Of a stretch of 20,250 bases of DNA, positions 8,416-16,955 are shown piece after piece. Position 1 is the first letter of the stretch. Each line of letters starts with the position of its first letter. The position numbers and the translations under genes were made by a program. The DNA comes from Nitrosospira multiformis (GTDB lineage: Bacteria; Pseudomonadota; Gammaproteobacteria; Burkholderiales; UBA11063). The stretch is taken from positions 1 through 20,250 of the forward strand of contig DYTA01000006.1 of NCBI GenBank assembly GCA_020726205.1, given 5' to 3'. Under the pieces are notes generated by a model that saw only the letters and a list, made by a program, of their open reading frames with translations, was not told the DNA's origin and searched no databases.

Positions 8416-9291
8416 CTAACTAATAATGATTGTTGGGAACAAGTAGTTAGCAAATAATAACGTTACTATCCCAGCACCACCCAAAAATGGACCAAAAGGA
8501 ATTGGATTACCCTGTTCTAGTTTACCAGTTAAACGTAAAAAAATTGCATAAACCACGCCTAAACATGACGACACTAATAATACACTAACTAAATTTTGCC
8601 AACCAAGCCAAGCTCCAATTGCTGCTAAAATTTTAAAGTCACCGTATCCCATACCTTCTTTTTTTGTAATTAGTTTGAAACACCAGTATAAAGACCATAA
8701 AATCATATAACCTAACATTGCTCCAACTACTGAATTAATTAAGCTACCACTAATTGCACCATGTAAATTAAATAATAATCCAATCCACAATAGAGGCAAA
8801 GTTAGTTCATCAGGTAATAAAAACGTGTCTAAATCAATTAACATTAAGCTTAACATAATTCCAATATAAATTAAACTCCCTGTCATTACCCAAATATCAG
8901 TAAAATGATAACCAACAAGAGCAAATAAAATACTAGTTAAAAGTTCAACAATAGGATAACGAAATGAGATTTTAGATTTACAATTAATGCATTTTCCTCT
9001 AAGTAAAATAAAACCAATTATTGGTATATTTGTCCAAGCAGGAATTTTAGATTTACACTGTGGACAATGCGAACTAGGGTATGACAAATTAAATTTACTG
9101 TTATCAATATCTAACTGACACTCGTTACCTAGAACCTCTACACATTGATTACGCCAAGTTTTCTGTAATATAATTGGTAATCGATATACCACAACATTCA
9201 AAAAACTACCAACACATAATCCAAGCACAAATAAAGTAAAGATACGAAAAATAAAATTTATTTCAAATAAACTAATAATAGAATCAAACAT
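8416..9291 (-). CDS. pilD: Prepilin leader peptidase / N-methyltransferase (type IV prepilin peptidase)
   Basis: This 291-residue polytopic inner-membrane protein cleaves the leader of type IV prepilins and methylates the new N-terminus. The N-terminal GSFLNVVVYRLP (28-39) is the methyltransferase-domain signature. Two CxxC pairs, C76/C79 and C101/C104, form the cytoplasmic zinc-binding loop. The aspartyl-protease residues are D153 (in the IDLDTFLLPDELTLP segment) and D218 in the GYGD motif (215-218). About seven or eight hydrophobic helices follow the usual topology. It begins three bases after pilC, giving the common pilB-pilC-pilD order. TAGGT precedes the start codon. It may also process type II secretion pseudopilins, but none are encoded in this window. 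Confidence 0.95.
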   Translation of the reverse strand: MFDSIISLFEINFIFRIFTLFVLGLCVGSFLNVVVYRLPIILQKTWRNQCVEVLGNECQLDIDNSKFNLSYPSSHCPQCKSKIPAWTNIPIIGFILLRGKCINCKSKISFRYPIVELLTSILFALVGYHFTDIWVMTGSLIYIGIMLSLMLIDLDTFLLPDELTLPLLWIGLLFNLHGAISGSLINSVVGAMLGYMILWSLYWCFKLITKKEGMGYGDFKILAAIGAWLGWQNLVSVLLVSSCLGVVYAIFLRLTGKLEQGNPIPFGPFLGGAGIVTLLFANYLFPTIIIS

Positions 9292-9294
9292 TTT

Positions 9295-10686
9295 TTAACC
9301 TACAACATCACCTAAGTGGAACAATGGTAAATAAATCGCAACAATAATCGAACCTAAAACAGCCCCAAGAATCACAATAGTAGCTGGCTCAATCATCGAT
9401 AAAATAGCTTCAATCACCATTTCAACTTCTTGATCATAATAATCAGCAATTGACTGCAATAAAAACTCCAGAGAACCAGCCTCTTCCCCAACTGCAACCA
9501 TTTGGTTAACCATTACAGGAAAAATTCCAGATGCCTGCATTGAGTGATATAAGCTACTACCACCCTCAATATCTTTTTGAATATTTAAAGTAACTGAACC
9601 ATATAAATAATTATCAACTAACATAGCAATAGAACGTAAAGCTCCATTTAATGGAACACCTGCAGCAAATAATAATGACAATGTCCTAGTCCAACGAGAA
9701 ATTAGTGTTTTTTGAGCTAACTCACCAAATAATGGCACCTTAAAAATTGCACTATCAATAAAAAATCGAAAGCGTGGAACCCTACGATATAAATCCTTAA
9801 ACAAAAACACCATACCAATAATAAAACCTAAGACGGCCCACCAATAATTAACAATTATATTTGAAGCAGCAATCACAATTAAAGTAGGCGCAGGTAATTT
9901 AGCCCCCATACTTTCAAAAATTTTCTGAAATTGAGGTACTACAAATCCTAAAATTACACTTAATACTAAGCCAGAAACAATCACAACAATAATCGGATAA
10001 GTCATTGCAGACTTAACTCGACGCCGAATTGCATCAACACTTTCTTTATACTCAAGATAGCGAGTTAATAAGGTTTCTAAAATACCACCTTGTTCACCAA
10101 TGGCTAAGAAATTTATAAATAATGCATCAAACACTTTAGGGTAAGCACCAAATGATTCGGATAAACTTAAACCATTTTCAACACCGAACTTAATGTCCTC
10201 TAAAATCTCTAAAAACTTGCGATTTTCTTGTCCCCGAATCACAATATCAAATGCTTTTAATAACGGAACACCTGACTTTATAACAACAACAAATTGTTTA
10301 ATAAATACAGTAATTTCTTTATCTTTTACTGGTTTTTTAATCTTCTTTTTACCATCAGGAGTTTTATTTTTATCTTCGCCCTTCATCATATTATGAATTT
10401 CGCCAGTACGAGCACGAGCTAATTTAGCAAAGGTTCCAAGACGGCTTTCTTTAGATACAACAACTTTTTTAGGTTTTAATTTATCTAATACATCTTCAAA
10501 AAACGAAAACTTAGATCGTTGCTTAATGGAAATAGGGATTATATCTTTTTTACGTAATTTTACTCGAGCAATAATAGCCGTTGGAGCATCAACCGTTCCA
10601 GTCACTAAATCACCATTTTTGGTTCGTCCTTCATAAAACCACTTTACTGAAGAACTGCTATCATTTTTTTTACTTCGTAAACTCAT
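9295..10686 (-). CDS. pilC: Type IV pilus inner-membrane platform protein PilC
   Basis: This 463-residue member of the T2SSF/PilC family forms the inner-membrane platform on which the PilB ATPase drives pilus assembly. An N-terminal domain starting VKWFYEGRTKNGDLVTGTV is followed by two T2SSF domains, about 124-247 and 328-449, each with the hydrophobic segments expected (238-251, 281-296, 436-454). The conserved GVPLLKAFDI, AIGEQGG, GVPLNGAL and VGEEAGSLE segments are all present. The family norm is about 400-420 residues. The excess lies around residues 70-122, a basic, lysine-rich linker (KKKIKKPVKDK) between the N-terminal domain and the first T2SSF domain. The reading frame is uninterrupted and flanking motifs are intact, so it is an insertion, not a break. 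The gene starts seven bases after pilB. Confidence 0.95.
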   Translation of the reverse strand: MSLRSKKNDSSSSVKWFYEGRTKNGDLVTGTVDAPTAIIARVKLRKKDIIPISIKQRSKFSFFEDVLDKLKPKKVVVSKESRLGTFAKLARARTGEIHNMMKGEDKNKTPDGKKKIKKPVKDKEITVFIKQFVVVIKSGVPLLKAFDIVIRGQENRKFLEILEDIKFGVENGLSLSESFGAYPKVFDALFINFLAIGEQGGILETLLTRYLEYKESVDAIRRRVKSAMTYPIIVVIVSGLVLSVILGFVVPQFQKIFESMGAKLPAPTLIVIAASNIIVNYWWAVLGFIIGMVFLFKDLYRRVPRFRFFIDSAIFKVPLFGELAQKTLISRWTRTLSLLFAAGVPLNGALRSIAMLVDNYLYGSVTLNIQKDIEGGSSLYHSMQASGIFPVMVNQMVAVGEEAGSLEFLLQSIADYYDQEVEMVIEAILSMIEPATIVILGAVLGSIIVAIYLPLFHLGDVVG

Positions 10687-10693
10687 CTAATAA

Positions 10694-12391
10694 TTACTCA
10701 TTTGTATTTGCTTCAACCTCAGCAATAGAAGTCAGACCTTGTTTTACCTTAACCAATCCACTTTGACGCAAACTAAGTACTCCCTCTTTGCGTGCCTGAG
10801 CGGCTAATTCAACTGATGTCACATTTAGTAAAATCAACCGTTTTAACTCATCTGAAATTGGCATAACCTCAAAAACACCAACACGACCTTTATATCCAGT
10901 ATTATGGCATGCATGACAACCAACTGGAAGATATGGCTGAAAACCACTATCAACATCTTCTTGACTAAAACCAGCATTTAATAATGCCGTTGCATCTAAT
11001 TTAGCTAGTTTTTTACATTTTGGACATAATTTACGTACCAAACGCTGTGCAATTATCGTTAAAATTGCATCTCCAACATTATAAGTAGGAATACCCATGC
11101 TTACCAAACGCGTCAATGCAGATGGGGCATCATTGGTATGTAATGTTGATAAAACCAAATGTCCGGTTTGAGCTGCTTTAATTGCCATTTCGGCGGTATC
11201 TTTATCACGAATCTCCCCAACCATAATAACGTCAGGATCTTGCCGTAAAAAAGCCCTTAAGGCAACACCAAAATTTAGTCCTGTTTTTTCATTAATAGCA
11301 ACTTGATTAATACCAGCTAATGGAATTTCAATTGGATCTTCTGCAGTTGAAATATTACGGCTAGAATCATTTAATAAATTTAAGCACGTATATAATGTTA
11401 CAGTTTTACCTGAGCCGGTTGGTCCAGTTACAAGAGCCATACCATATGGACGATTAATTGTGTCCATAATAACTTCTCGTTGTTTAGGTTCAAAACCCAA
11501 AGCCTCAATACCTAAACTTGCTGACTTACGATCTAAAATCCGTAACACGATTTTTTCACCAAATGAAGTTGGTAATGTACTAACACGAAAATCAATAATC
11601 TGATTATGAGATAAAGATAGTCGTAATCTACCATCTTGTGGGATACGCCGTTCAGAAATATCCAATTTAGAGACAACTTTGATACGAGCCGCAACTTTAT
11701 CTTTTAATGCTTGAGGTGGCGTAGCAATTTCACTTAATACACCATCAATCCGATAACGAACACGATAAGTTTTTTCATAAGGTTCAAAATGAATATCAGA
11801 AGCTCCTTGCTGGACTGCATCAAAAATCATTTTGTGCACAAATTTTACAATTGGTTGATCATCATCACCTGAATTAACCATATCGTTATCTGCTGAGACA
11901 TCATCAGCAAACTCAATCCCGCCTAAAGCATCTTCATCTAAGTGAATTGTTGTAAAATAATTAGAACTATTTTGGTTTATCACCATGCTTAACTGCTGCT
12001 CATCAACCAAAACCATATCAATAGCCAGTCCAGTTTTAAACGTAATTGAGTCAAATAACTCTTTATTAGTCGGATCAACCACGGCTAATTTCAAACGTTT
12101 ATCACGACTTACTAAAGGCAATATTTTATTATTAATAATCAGATTGGTCGGTAAAACACCTTGAGGCATAAAATCTAAATTATATGCATTGATATCAAGA
12201 ATCGGAATTCCATAAAATTTTGAAATAACTTTCATGATTTTGAATGAAGTTAGCTCAGGTTTTAATTGACATACTGCAGCAATTGGAGAAATACCACCTG
12301 ACATAGCAAGTTCACTTGCTAGTTTAACTTCTTGAGCATCTAAAATATTAGTTTGCTGCAAGATTGTAAAAATTCCATTATTTATTGCCAT
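10694..12391 (-). CDS. pilB: Type IV pilus extension ATPase PilB
   Basis: This 565-residue secretion-superfamily ATPase powers pilus polymerisation from the cytoplasmic face. Residues 1-140 form the N-terminal (MshEN-type) domain. Then come ASDIHFEP (197-204), the Walker A GPTGSGKT (323-330), the Asp box around TAEDPIE (349-355), the Walker B VIMVGEIRD (388-396) and the His box HLVLSTLHTND (411-421). Four cysteines, C456/C459 and C492/C495, form the zinc site that separates extension ATPases such as PilB from the retraction ATPase PilT. Length is normal. It is the first gene of the tight run that continues through pilC, pilD, coaE, the asmA-like gene, pilZ, dapA, bamC and the M48 gene. The 95 bases upstream are AT-rich, and I see no convincing promoter or terminator there, so co-transcription with the CNNM gene is possible. 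Confidence 0.96.
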   Translation of the reverse strand: MAINNGIFTILQQTNILDAQEVKLASELAMSGGISPIAAVCQLKPELTSFKIMKVISKFYGIPILDINAYNLDFMPQGVLPTNLIINNKILPLVSRDKRLKLAVVDPTNKELFDSITFKTGLAIDMVLVDEQQLSMVINQNSSNYFTTIHLDEDALGGIEFADDVSADNDMVNSGDDDQPIVKFVHKMIFDAVQQGASDIHFEPYEKTYRVRYRIDGVLSEIATPPQALKDKVAARIKVVSKLDISERRIPQDGRLRLSLSHNQIIDFRVSTLPTSFGEKIVLRILDRKSASLGIEALGFEPKQREVIMDTINRPYGMALVTGPTGSGKTVTLYTCLNLLNDSSRNISTAEDPIEIPLAGINQVAINEKTGLNFGVALRAFLRQDPDVIMVGEIRDKDTAEMAIKAAQTGHLVLSTLHTNDAPSALTRLVSMGIPTYNVGDAILTIIAQRLVRKLCPKCKKLAKLDATALLNAGFSQEDVDSGFQPYLPVGCHACHNTGYKGRVGVFEVMPISDELKRLILLNVTSVELAAQARKEGVLSLRQSGLVKVKQGLTSIAEVEANTNE

Positions 12392-12486
12392 TATTTTTAA
12401 ACACCACTATTCTAATTATTTTATTTAATATGAAACGCTTATTTTAACATGATTATGTAATACTCATGATATAGATATAAAAAGGC

Positions 12487-13722
12487 TTAATCTAAACGAC
12501 TCACTCGAACACGCTCAGTCCAAAATTTACCTACTTGAATGATTTCAAACACAATTTTATCAATACGAAAACATACCCCTACACTTGGTATATCACCTAA
12601 ATATTTAAGGATTAATCCATTAATGCTCATTGCATCAAAACTAAATGGTAAACCAAATTCAGTAGCCTCATTGAACTCTCTTATAAGCATTGCACCATCA
12701 ACAATAAAACCATTCTCATCCCGAATAATCTGATAATTGCGATGCGGTGAATCAGTTGTAAAATCACCAAAAACTATTTCCAACATATCTTCTAAACAAG
12801 CTAATCCTAAAATATCACCATACTCATTTACAACTAAAAACATTCTCTCTCGTAGTTGTTGAGAGTATTTTAATTGTTTTACAATTAATGTAAAATCTGG
12901 AATATAGCTAATTTTACGAATGATCTGCGTTAAATCCAAAATATTATAGTCATCAACAGCTAAAGTCATGACATCTTTTACATGAATATACCCCAGAATA
13001 TTATCTATCGTATTTTGATAAACAATAATTCTCGTATGATGTGCCTGATGTAATTTTTGCTTAATTTCTCCAATATTGTCATCTAAATTAATCATTTCGG
13101 TATTACGTAGTGGAATAACAACTTCTTTAACGGTTAGTTGTTCTAACTCTAACGAATTTAACAAAATTTCCCGGTGATTATCTTGAAATGGTGAACGTTT
13201 ATCTGCAATAATTGCTTTCAATTCATCTAGCGATGTTCCATCTGCTTCTCCCACATTGAGTAATCTAGTGATTAAATAAACTATCTTATCAATCAACCAA
13301 ATAAGTGGCTTAGAAAAAATAAACAAATAAAATAATGGTAATGCAACTAATTTCAAAATTAGCAATGGATTTTTTGATGCAATAATTTTTGGTGCTGCTT
13401 CAGAAAAAATAATAATCATCAATGTAACAAATAACGTTGCTAGCGATAAAATTAACTGATGCCCTTCTCCAAATATTTGTAAAACTAACATCGTTGATAA
13501 AGTTGTTACCAATGCATTGAAAAAACTATTACCAAATAAGCTGAAAATTAAAACTTTTTCCAATTGTCGCTTTAATTGCAAAGCTCGTTTTGCCCAATTC
13601 TTAGATTCAGCTAAACTAATCAAACGATGCTCGGAAATCGCTACACTTGCAGTTTCTAGAAAGGAGAACAAACTAGCAATAAGTAATAAAATAAACAAAC
13701 CTATAAAATAAAATATATACAT
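12487..13722 (-). CDS. CNNM-domain/CBS-pair membrane protein (CorB/YfjD-like, HlyC/CorC family)
   Basis: From the ATG chosen here the protein is 411 residues. Residues 1-180 are a DUF21/CNNM transmembrane domain with about four hydrophobic segments and an N-terminal FSFLETASVAISEHR motif. A CBS pair follows (about 190-315, with VVIPLRNTEMI and GYIHVKDVM) and then a CorC_HlyC domain at the C-terminus. Family members are linked to Mg2+ (and Co2+) efflux or homeostasis; transport by this one is inferred. An in-frame TTG lies 18 bases upstream at 13740 but has no ribosome-binding site, whereas GAGA at 13738-13735 lies 12 bases before the ATG at 13722, so the ATG is preferred. It lies between prlC, from which it is separated by a strong hairpin, and pilB, 95 bases downstream. 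Confidence 0.9.
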   Translation of the reverse strand: MYIFYFIGLFILLLIASLFSFLETASVAISEHRLISLAESKNWAKRALQLKRQLEKVLIFSLFGNSFFNALVTTLSTMLVLQIFGEGHQLILSLATLFVTLMIIIFSEAAPKIIASKNPLLILKLVALPLFYLFIFSKPLIWLIDKIVYLITRLLNVGEADGTSLDELKAIIADKRSPFQDNHREILLNSLELEQLTVKEVVIPLRNTEMINLDDNIGEIKQKLHQAHHTRIIVYQNTIDNILGYIHVKDVMTLAVDDYNILDLTQIIRKISYIPDFTLIVKQLKYSQQLRERMFLVVNEYGDILGLACLEDMLEIVFGDFTTDSPHRNYQIIRDENGFIVDGAMLIREFNEATEFGLPFSFDAMSINGLILKYLGDIPSVGVCFRIDKIVFEIIQVGKFWTERVRVSRLD

Positions 13723-13774
13723 AATTTTTATTATTCTCAATTAAATATTAAATAAGTATTTATATTAGCACAGA

Positions 13775-13812
13775 ATATTAAATACTAACCAATATAGGTT
13801 AGTATTTAATAT
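13775..13812 (-). terminator. Perfect 16-bp hairpin downstream of prlC, possible terminator
   Basis: Positions 13775-13790 and 13797-13812 are perfect reverse complements (16 bp) around the loop AATATA. The top of the stem is GG/CC-closed (TAACC/GGTTA), and the base is all A/T. It begins 14 bases past the prlC stop. On the minus strand the stem is followed by TTCTGTG and not a T run, so it is not a textbook terminator, but the 3' arm itself is U-rich. It may end prlC transcription or protect its mRNA. Confidence 0.55.
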
Positions 13813-13825
13813 AAATTATTATAGA

Positions 13826-15826
13826 TTAATTCATACCAGAATAATGTAATAATGCATCAATGTGTGGTTCTCTACCCATTAATATTCGGAAATTATCCAT
13901 CATTGGACGAACACTTCCTTGACTTAAAATCTCTCGCCAAAATTTTTCACCTAATGCAGATAACTCACTGCCAGACTTACCATCAAATAAGCTAAACACA
14001 TCACAAGCCAATACCTCTGCCCATTTATAACTATAATAACCTGCAGCATAACCACCAGCAAAAACGTGTCCAAAACTATTAGCAAAGCGATTATAATCTG
14101 GCGGTATAATGACAGCAATACGCTGACGGACTTCACCTAAAATTTGACGATAATCATCAATTTCTGGATTGAATTGTGAGTGAATTAATAAATCAAAAAT
14201 AGCAAACTCAAGTTGCCTTAACATTTGTAGCCCTGATTGATAATGACGAGATGCTAATAACTTATCAAAAAAAGCTTTTGGTAAAACCTCTTTAGTATCT
14301 ACATGAGCAGTAATATTTTTAATAATAGCATAATCCCAAGCAAAATACTCCATAAATTGAGAAGGTAATTCCACGGCATCCCACTCTACACCATTAATAC
14401 CTGCTAATGCAGAATTATCTACAGTAGTTAGTAAATGGTGTAAACCATGCCCAATTTCATGAAATAATGTTTGCACATCATCAAAAGTTAATAAGCTTGG
14501 TTTATTACCAATTGGTTTTGTAAAATTACAAATAATATACGCAATTGGCAACCGTGGCTCACCATTATCAAAATTTCTATTTTGTGCTGAATTCATCCAT
14601 GCACCAGATTGCTTGCCATCTCTTGCATATAAATCAAAATAAATATGCCCAATCACAGTACCATGCTGTAACACATTATATGCAGTAACATCACTATGCC
14701 AAGTTGTCATTTCTAGATTTGGGATAAATGACACTAAATAAAGATTTTTGATTAAATCAAATAACCCATCAAAAACTTTAGGTAATTGAAAATATTGTTT
14801 TAACTCATTACTTGAATAACTATACTTTTGCTCCTGTAATTTTTCACTATAATAGGCAATATCCCATGCCTGCAATTGTTCAAGTCCATCTAGCTGATTT
14901 GCAAAATTAGTCAATTCTAATAAGTCTTGCTCTGCATAAATTTTAGACTTTTCAGCTAAATTAAACAAGAAATCAAGAACTTGCTGTGGTGACTCAGCCA
15001 TTTTAGTATATAGCGATAACTCAGCATAATTCTTAAATCCTAATAATTGTGCTTTTTTTGTTCGCAACTGTAGAATTTCACAAATAATATTACTATTATC
15101 AAATTTGCCATCGTTACTTAATTCACTGGCACGAGTTACGTATGCAGAGTATAATTCTTCACGAAGTTGACGATTAGATGCATATTGTAAAATCGGCAAA
15201 TAACTTGGCATTTGCAACGTTACTTTATATCCATCTTTTCCATCTTGGCTAGCAAGAGATTGATATAAACATAAACTGTCTTCTGGTACACCATGTAACT
15301 CATCAATAGAAACATATTTTGAATAACTATCAGTTGCATCCAGCACATTATGATCAAATTTTGTGTTTAACTCTGCTAATTTGGTTTGAATTTGCTTATA
15401 CTCAAACTGTTGTTCTACGTCTAAAGCAATACCACTTAAGGTAAAATCACGAAGATCATTCTCAACTACTTTTTGGCGTTCGGTATTTAATTCAGAAAAA
15501 GCAAAACTCTTTACCTGTTGAGTCAATTCAAAAATACGTTTATTTTGTCCTAAATTTACATATAAGTCAGTTAAAATAGGTTGATATACCTCATCTAACT
15601 TCCTTAACTCTGGGCTATCTTTAACACTTTGTAAGTGTCCAACAAGTCCCCAAATATAATTTAAATCATATAAAGCAGCATGAATTGGAGCAATAACGCT
15701 ATCCCAAGTTGCAGTGGTCTGCTGTTCTACATCACTAATTACCTGTTTAACCTTACTAATCTGTTGTTCTAAAGTTGTTGTTAAATACGTGATATCAATC
15801 GTATCAAATGCAATAAATTTTGTCAT
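13826..15826 (-). CDS. prlC: M3-family oligopeptidase (oligopeptidase A-like)
   Basis: This 666-residue zinc metallopeptidase belongs to the thimet-oligopeptidase family, which degrades short peptides, including cleaved signal peptides, in the cytoplasm. The catalytic motif FHEIGHGLHHLL contains HEIGH at 456-460, and the third zinc ligand is the glutamate of VELPSQ (about 486). Other family landmarks are YFDLYARDGKQSGAW (396-410), PIAYIICNF and, near the C-terminus, FGHVFAGGYAAGYYSYKWAEVLA. There is no signal peptide. Length is close to the ~680 residues of E. coli PrlC. The start is supported by ATGGAAA about nine bases upstream. A strong terminator separates it from deoD upstream, so it is probably transcribed alone, and a long hairpin follows its stop. 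OpdA/PrlC and the close relative Dcp cannot be fully separated by eye, but the motif context favours PrlC. Confidence 0.92.
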   Translation of the reverse strand: MTKFIAFDTIDITYLTTTLEQQISKVKQVISDVEQQTTATWDSVIAPIHAALYDLNYIWGLVGHLQSVKDSPELRKLDEVYQPILTDLYVNLGQNKRIFELTQQVKSFAFSELNTERQKVVENDLRDFTLSGIALDVEQQFEYKQIQTKLAELNTKFDHNVLDATDSYSKYVSIDELHGVPEDSLCLYQSLASQDGKDGYKVTLQMPSYLPILQYASNRQLREELYSAYVTRASELSNDGKFDNSNIICEILQLRTKKAQLLGFKNYAELSLYTKMAESPQQVLDFLFNLAEKSKIYAEQDLLELTNFANQLDGLEQLQAWDIAYYSEKLQEQKYSYSSNELKQYFQLPKVFDGLFDLIKNLYLVSFIPNLEMTTWHSDVTAYNVLQHGTVIGHIYFDLYARDGKQSGAWMNSAQNRNFDNGEPRLPIAYIICNFTKPIGNKPSLLTFDDVQTLFHEIGHGLHHLLTTVDNSALAGINGVEWDAVELPSQFMEYFAWDYAIIKNITAHVDTKEVLPKAFFDKLLASRHYQSGLQMLRQLEFAIFDLLIHSQFNPEIDDYRQILGEVRQRIAVIIPPDYNRFANSFGHVFAGGYAAGYYSYKWAEVLACDVFSLFDGKSGSELSALGEKFWREILSQGSVRPMMDNFRILMGREPHIDALLHYSGMN

Positions 15827-15868
15827 TAACTAATTTCCATTAAATTTTATAATCAGTTATTATATTAC

Positions 15869-15901
15869 AAAAAAAGAAGCTAACTTATCAAGCTAGCTTC
15901 T
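15869..15901 (-). terminator. Rho-independent terminator of deoD
   Basis: An 8-bp stem pairs AGAAGCTA (15875-15882) with TAGCTTCT (15894-15901) around an 11-base loop. On the minus strand it is followed by an uninterrupted run of seven T residues (overlapping the stem end, 15875-15869). It starts 20 bases past the deoD stop and lies 43 bases ahead of the prlC start, separating the two genes. Confidence 0.85.
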
Positions 15902-15921
15902 AAAATAGTTTAAAACTAATT

Positions 15922-16638
15922 TTATTTTAGATTTTCTAATACTAATTTCATCATATTAGTAAACGCATTTTGACGCTCTTCACTCGTTGTTGCTTCATGC
16001 GTAACTAGTGAATCAGAAATGGTTAAAACACATGCTGCACGTTTACCCAAAACTTTAGCGTTATGAAATAAAGCAAAAGACTCCATTTCAACACAAGCAC
16101 AACCATGTTCAGCATGGATATCTTTATAAATATCAAAACGATCACGGTAAAACACATCTGATGAGTGAATTCTAGTTTCTTTTACAGGTAAATTCATTTT
16201 AGCCGCAGTAGCCATAATCTCAGCGTTTAATTCAGCAGATGGCTCAATCACATCATGTTCATAACCATTTTGAGCTTTCGCATAGCTTGACTCACTCCAT
16301 GCATCTTTAGCTAAAACCACATCATAAACTTTGACATCTTTATCGTACGATCCAGCAGAACCAATACGAATAATATCTTTCACACCATAAAAAGCAAATA
16401 ACTCATATGAATAGATTCCAATACTTGCCATTCCCATACCACTACCCATCACAGATACTTTTTTACCATTATAGTAGCCAGTAAAACCAAACATATTACG
16501 GATATTATTAAACTTAACCACGTCAGTCAAAAATGTATCAGCAATAAATTGAGCACGTAACGGATCACCTGGCATTAGTACAGTTTCTGCAATAATTCCT
16601 AATTCTTTTACTTCAATATGAGGTGTAGGTATAGCCAT
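15922..16638 (-). CDS. deoD: DeoD-type purine-nucleoside phosphorylase
   Basis: This 238-residue NP-I family enzyme splits purine (deoxy)nucleosides with phosphate into base and (deoxy)ribose-1-phosphate for salvage. The start is the ATG of MAIPTPHIEV. It has GGAG six bases upstream, whereas an in-frame TTG at 16662 adds eight residues without a ribosome-binding site. Seen motifs are GDPLRA (24-29, phosphate binding), VMGSGMG (63-69), HSSDVFYR (158-165), VEMESF (183-188) and ISDSLVTHE, in which D209 is the expected catalytic acid. R222 is 13 residues later, as in the E. coli D204/R217 pair. Several segments (RIGSAGSY, AWSESSYAKAQNGY) differ clearly from the enteric DeoD pattern and resemble what I recall of clostridial/fusobacterial DeoD proteins. 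It is a single gene with its own terminator, and divergent from the tRNA gene. Confidence 0.93.
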   Translation of the reverse strand: MAIPTPHIEVKELGIIAETVLMPGDPLRAQFIADTFLTDVVKFNNIRNMFGFTGYYNGKKVSVMGSGMGMASIGIYSYELFAFYGVKDIIRIGSAGSYDKDVKVYDVVLAKDAWSESSYAKAQNGYEHDVIEPSAELNAEIMATAAKMNLPVKETRIHSSDVFYRDRFDIYKDIHAEHGCACVEMESFALFHNAKVLGKRAACVLTISDSLVTHEATTSEERQNAFTNMMKLVLENLK

Positions 16639-16644
16639 TTTTGT

Positions 16645-16650
16645 CTCCAA
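16645..16650 (-). promoter_or_regulatory. Ribosome-binding site that fixes the deoD start
   Basis: On the minus strand TTGGAG lies six bases before the ATG at 16638. No comparable site precedes the alternative TTG at 16662. The aligned family start (M-x-x-PHI) agrees with the ATG. Confidence 0.8.
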
Positions 16651-16834
16651 ATATAAAAACAAGTTAATAATAAGTAATTATACTCTAATTACAACCTCAT
16701 TATTAATAAAAAAATGGTGCATTGCAGAATTAAATCACAAATAACACACATCAACAATATATTGATATATATACATATTAATCACAAAAACAACATAATT
16801 AAATCTTTTTGATTAAAAATATACTATATATTAC

Positions 16835-16863
16835 TTGACAATAATACTCAAATAGTGGATAAT
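16835..16863 (+). promoter_or_regulatory. Sigma-70-type promoter of the initiator tRNA gene
   Basis: A perfect -35 TTGACA (16835-16840) is separated by 17 bases from GATAAT (16858-16863), one mismatch from the -10 consensus. Transcription would begin near 16870, about nine bases before the mature tRNA 5' end. Strength and placement fit a stable-RNA promoter. Confidence 0.85.
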
Positions 16864-16878
16864 CATTATCTCATCAAA

Positions 16879-16955
<77 letters not shown>

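Larger units (their letters stand above)
16639..16878. other. Divergent intergenic region between deoD and the tRNA gene
   Basis: This 240-base, very AT-rich stretch carries the regulatory regions of deoD (minus) and the initiator tRNA (plus). On the minus side a TATAAT at 16682-16677, about 40 bases before the deoD start, could be its -10 box, but no good -35 lies at the right distance. Two short copies of AATCACAAA occur (near 16734 and 16781). I could not match them to a known operator. No open frame of note is present. Together with 16956-17089, where I see nothing beyond AT-rich sequence, it forms the largest gene-poor part of the window. Confidence 0.5.

Noticed and set aside
13723..13740. 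TTG start that would extend the CNNM protein by six residues
   Set aside because: No ribosome-binding site precedes it; the ATG at 13722 has GAGA upstream and gives a normal membrane-protein N-terminus.
13951..14136. Minus-strand open frame of 61 codons within prlC
   Set aside because: It is a shifted frame inside the C-terminal coding region of prlC, where the conserved FGHVFAGGYAAGYY segment shows the true frame.
16639..16662. TTG start that would extend DeoD by eight residues
   Set aside because: GGAG lies six bases before the internal ATG, and the family begins at the M-x-x-PHI region.
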